Assembly (NCBI GenBank): GCA_017449925.1
Contig: JAFSYO010000117.1
Span: forward strand, 1 to 8,018
Direction: 5' to 3'
DNA length: 8,018 bases
Origin: Stomatobaculum sp.
Lineage (GTDB): Bacteria; Bacillota_A; Clostridia; Lachnospirales; Lachnospiraceae
Shown: one piece after another, positions 6,545 to 8,018 of the stretch
Numbering within the stretch: position 1 is the first letter of the stretch
How the letters are laid out: every line of letters begins with the position of its first letter
Notes under the pieces: generated by a model
The model's input: the letters and a program-made list of their open reading frames with translations, nothing else
Databases searched by the model: none
Told to the model about the DNA's origin: nothing
Position numbers and translations under genes: made by a program

Positions 6545-6708
6545 GAGGCTCCTGCCGGGCTGTCGTGCGTGAGTGCGCCGGAGGACATTGCGTGTGTGCT
6601 GCGGCGCCCCGACTGCGACCACGATTTTATGGAGCACAAAGGGGCGTCCGCAATGGCACACCGCAATGCCGACAGAGCACACCCGCACACAGCTCCGGCA
6701 GGAGCCTC
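6545..6708 (+). repeat. Long-hairpin intergenic element, copy 3
   Basis: This is the longest and best-paired copy. Pairs: 6545-6558 with 6695-6708 (14 perfect); 6559-6563 (GCTGT) with 6689-6693 (ACAGC); 6565-6569 with 6684-6688; 6573-6576 with 6677-6680; 6577-6581 with 6669-6673 (one mismatch); 6586-6592 (CATTGCG) with 6662-6668 (CGCAATG); 6594-6599 (GTGTGC) with 6656-6661 (GCACAC); 6603-6610 (GGCGCCCC) with 6641-6648 (GGGGCGTC); 6614-6616 with 6634-6636; 6619-6621 with 6630-6632. The internal loop GAC/CAAA (6611-6613, 6637-6640), the AGA opposite the bulge (6674-6676) and CCGACAGAG (6669-6677) match the other copies. It is inverted relative to copy 2 and lies beyond the ftsZ terminator. Confidence 0.86.
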
Positions 6709-6723
6709 CACATATTTATGCGT

Positions 6724-6752
6724 AAAAATCAGCCGCCCCGGCCGGGGCGGCT
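6724..6752 (-). terminator. Intrinsic terminator of ftsZ
   Basis: A perfect 22-bp palindrome at 6731-6752 folds into a nine-pair GC-rich stem (AGCCGCCCC with GGGGCGGCT) around GGCC. On the minus strand it is followed by GATTTTT (6723-6729 on the plus strand read as its complement). It begins about 10 bases after the ftsZ stop codon. There is no T-run on its plus-strand exit, so it serves ftsZ only. Confidence 0.9.
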
Positions 6753-6761
6753 GCGATATTC

Positions 6762-8006
6762 TTACTGTCTTCTGTTCTTGAGGAAGTCCGGGATGGTGAT
6801 CTGCACGTTCCGGTTGTTTCTCGGAACGAAGCTCTGGTACTCCTGGGGCTGCGGCTGTTCCGCGGGCTGGGGTGCCGGCGCGGGCTGCGGCTGTTCTGCG
6901 GGCTGAGGAGCAGCCTGCTGCGGAGCGGGCTGGGAAGCCGGAGCGGCGGGCGCTGCCTGAGCGGCGGGTCTCTGCTGGTTCATGGGCTTCGCCTGCTTCT
7001 GAGGTGTTCTTGCGAAACGGCCCATGGTGCTGCCGAGCTGTGCCGGGGACATGTTCACATCCTCCAGGCCGGTGGCGATGACAGTGATGGTGCACTCGTC
7101 CTGCATGGACTCGTCGTACATCGCGCCGAAGATGATGTTGGCGTCTTCGCCTGCCATCTCCTGGACATAGCTTGCCGCATCGTTCGCCTCGATGAGGGAG
7201 ATGTCTCCGGAGACATTGATGATGATGTTGGTAGCGCCGTTGATGGTGGTCTCAAGCAGCGGGGAAGCGCATGCGACCTTGACAGCCTCGATGGCCTTGT
7301 CTTCGCCGTGGGCACGGCCGATTCCGATGTGGGCGATGCCCTTGTCGATCATGACAGTCTGTACGTCCGCGAAGTCCAGGTTGATCAGGCCGGGGACATT
7401 GATCAGGTCGGTAATGCCCTGCACTGCCTGCTCCAGGACCTCATCCGCCTTGCCGAAAGCTTCCGGCATGGAGGTACGGCGGTCCACGATCTCCAGCAGC
7501 TTGTCATTGGGGATGACGATCAGTGTATCCACTGCCGCCTTCAGGTTCTCAATGCCGGCGATGGCATTGCTCATGCGCTGTCTGCCCTCGAACTTAAACG
7601 GCTTCGTCACGACGCCGACAGTCAGGACGCCCATCTCCTTCGCGATCCGCGCGATGACCGGCGCAGCGCCTGTTCCGGTGCCGCCGCCCATACCGCAAGT
7701 CACGAACACCATGTCCGCGCCTTCAAAGGCCTGCTTGATCTCCTCAGCGCTCTCTTCTGCCGCCTTCTCGCCGATCTCCGGCTTCGCGCCTGCGCCGAGT
7801 CCCTTGGTCAGCTTTTCGCCGATCTGCATCTGGCTCTGGGCTTTGGAAAAGCTGAGAGCCTGCTTATCCGTATTGATAGCAATAAAATCAACACCGACGA
7901 TATCCTCATCGATCATACGGTTCACGGCGTTATTCCCCGCACCGCCGACACCGATCACAATAATCTTTGCTGCGTTCTCTTCTTCATTCATTCTGATTTC
8001 CAGCAC
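6762..8006 (-). CDS. ftsZ: Cell division protein FtsZ
   Basis: FtsZ is the bacterial tubulin that polymerises with GTP into the midcell Z-ring and recruits the division machinery. Of 414 residues, about 13-330 form the GTPase core: [13 protein letters not shown] (19-31), the tubulin signature GGGTGTG (107-113) and the T7 loop NLDFADV (209-215), which completes the GTPase site of the next subunit. Residues about 333-398 are a flexible linker rich in Pro, Gln and Ala, with a 12-residue unit repeated at 366-377 and 378-389. The C-terminal peptide [12 protein letters not shown] (403-414) is the usual binding site for partners such as FtsA, SepF or ZapA-type factors. The start is GTG (8004-8006), with GAGGGTG five bases upstream; ATG at codon 6 has a weaker site. 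Genes upstream of it lie outside the window. Confidence 0.98.
   Translation of the reverse strand: MLEIRMNEEENAAKIIVIGVGGAGNNAVNRMIDEDIVGVDFIAINTDKQALSFSKAQSQMQIGEKLTKGLGAGAKPEIGEKAAEESAEEIKQAFEGADMVFVTCGMGGGTGTGAAPVIARIAKEMGVLTVGVVTKPFKFEGRQRMSNAIAGIENLKAAVDTLIVIPNDKLLEIVDRRTSMPEAFGKADEVLEQAVQGITDLINVPGLINLDFADVQTVMIDKGIAHIGIGRAHGEDKAIEAVKVACASPLLETTINGATNIIINVSGDISLIEANDAASYVQEMAGEDANIIFGAMYDESMQDECTITVIATGLEDVNMSPAQLGSTMGRFARTPQKQAKPMNQQRPAAQAAPAAPASQPAPQQAAPQPAEQPQPAPAPQPAEQPQPQEYQSFVPRNNRNVQITIPDFLKNRRQ
6846..6908 (-). repeat. 36-bp-period tandem repeat coding the FtsZ linker
   Basis: Two 27-base stretches, 6846-6872 and 6882-6908, differ at only two positions and lie 36 bases apart, so they code a doubled 12-residue unit ([16 protein letters not shown]). 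FtsZ linkers are disordered and tolerate length change, so this is probably replication slippage or recombination within a permissive segment. Confidence 0.75.
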
Positions 8007-8018
8007 GGTTTCACCCTC

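Noticed and set aside
6127..6906. Open frames across copies 2 and 3 giving similar peptides (APRLRPR..GAQRGVR)
   Set aside because: The frame is open over the tip in all three copies and some differences fall at third positions, which looks protein-like. But the arms differ by one- and two-base length changes that break the frame on both sides, there is no ribosome binding site, and base pairing explains the conservation better.

Overview
This window looks like chromosomal DNA from a Bacillota (Firmicutes) of class Clostridia. A relative of the Lachnospiraceae is my best guess, judged from the FtsZ N-terminus ([17 protein letters not shown]), the long-form HPF, the PepV-type dipeptidase and the strong AGGAG-type ribosome binding sites. 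Base composition is moderately GC-rich in the genes, with AT-rich promoter gaps. I cannot name a species.

Layout. Bases 1-37 hold the first 12 codons of a leftward gene (MAQITVEDLTLG), probably an ABC-transporter ATPase. Its strong promoter overlaps a Fur-family-like palindrome at 60-74. A 200-bp divergent gap leads to hpf (238-765, +), a ribosome hibernation factor, which ends at a bidirectional terminator (801-833). Next comes a leftward three-gene cluster, coaBC - prfC - pepV (transcribed 5457 to 1017). Divergent from coaBC is coaX (5549-6313, +). ftsZ (8006-6762, -) converges on coaX across a 448-bp gap.

How the genes work together. coaX (pantothenate to phosphopantothenate) and coaBC (phosphopantothenate to phosphopantetheine) encode consecutive CoA steps. 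They lie head to head, with candidate promoters that occupy nearly the same 34 bp. prfC and hpf act on the ribosome, pepV recycles dipeptides, and ftsZ is the division tubulin.

The most unusual content is in the two convergent gaps, 766-1016 and 6314-6761. They hold three copies of a 158-164-bp element: 852-1009 (+), 6319-6476 (-) and 6545-6708 (+). Each folds end to end into one long hairpin. The tip and two internal loops are nearly identical between copies. The stems have different sequences yet remain paired, so the differences are compensatory. This is what selection on a folded RNA or single-stranded DNA would produce. I do not recognise the family and regard it as the best candidate for something undescribed.
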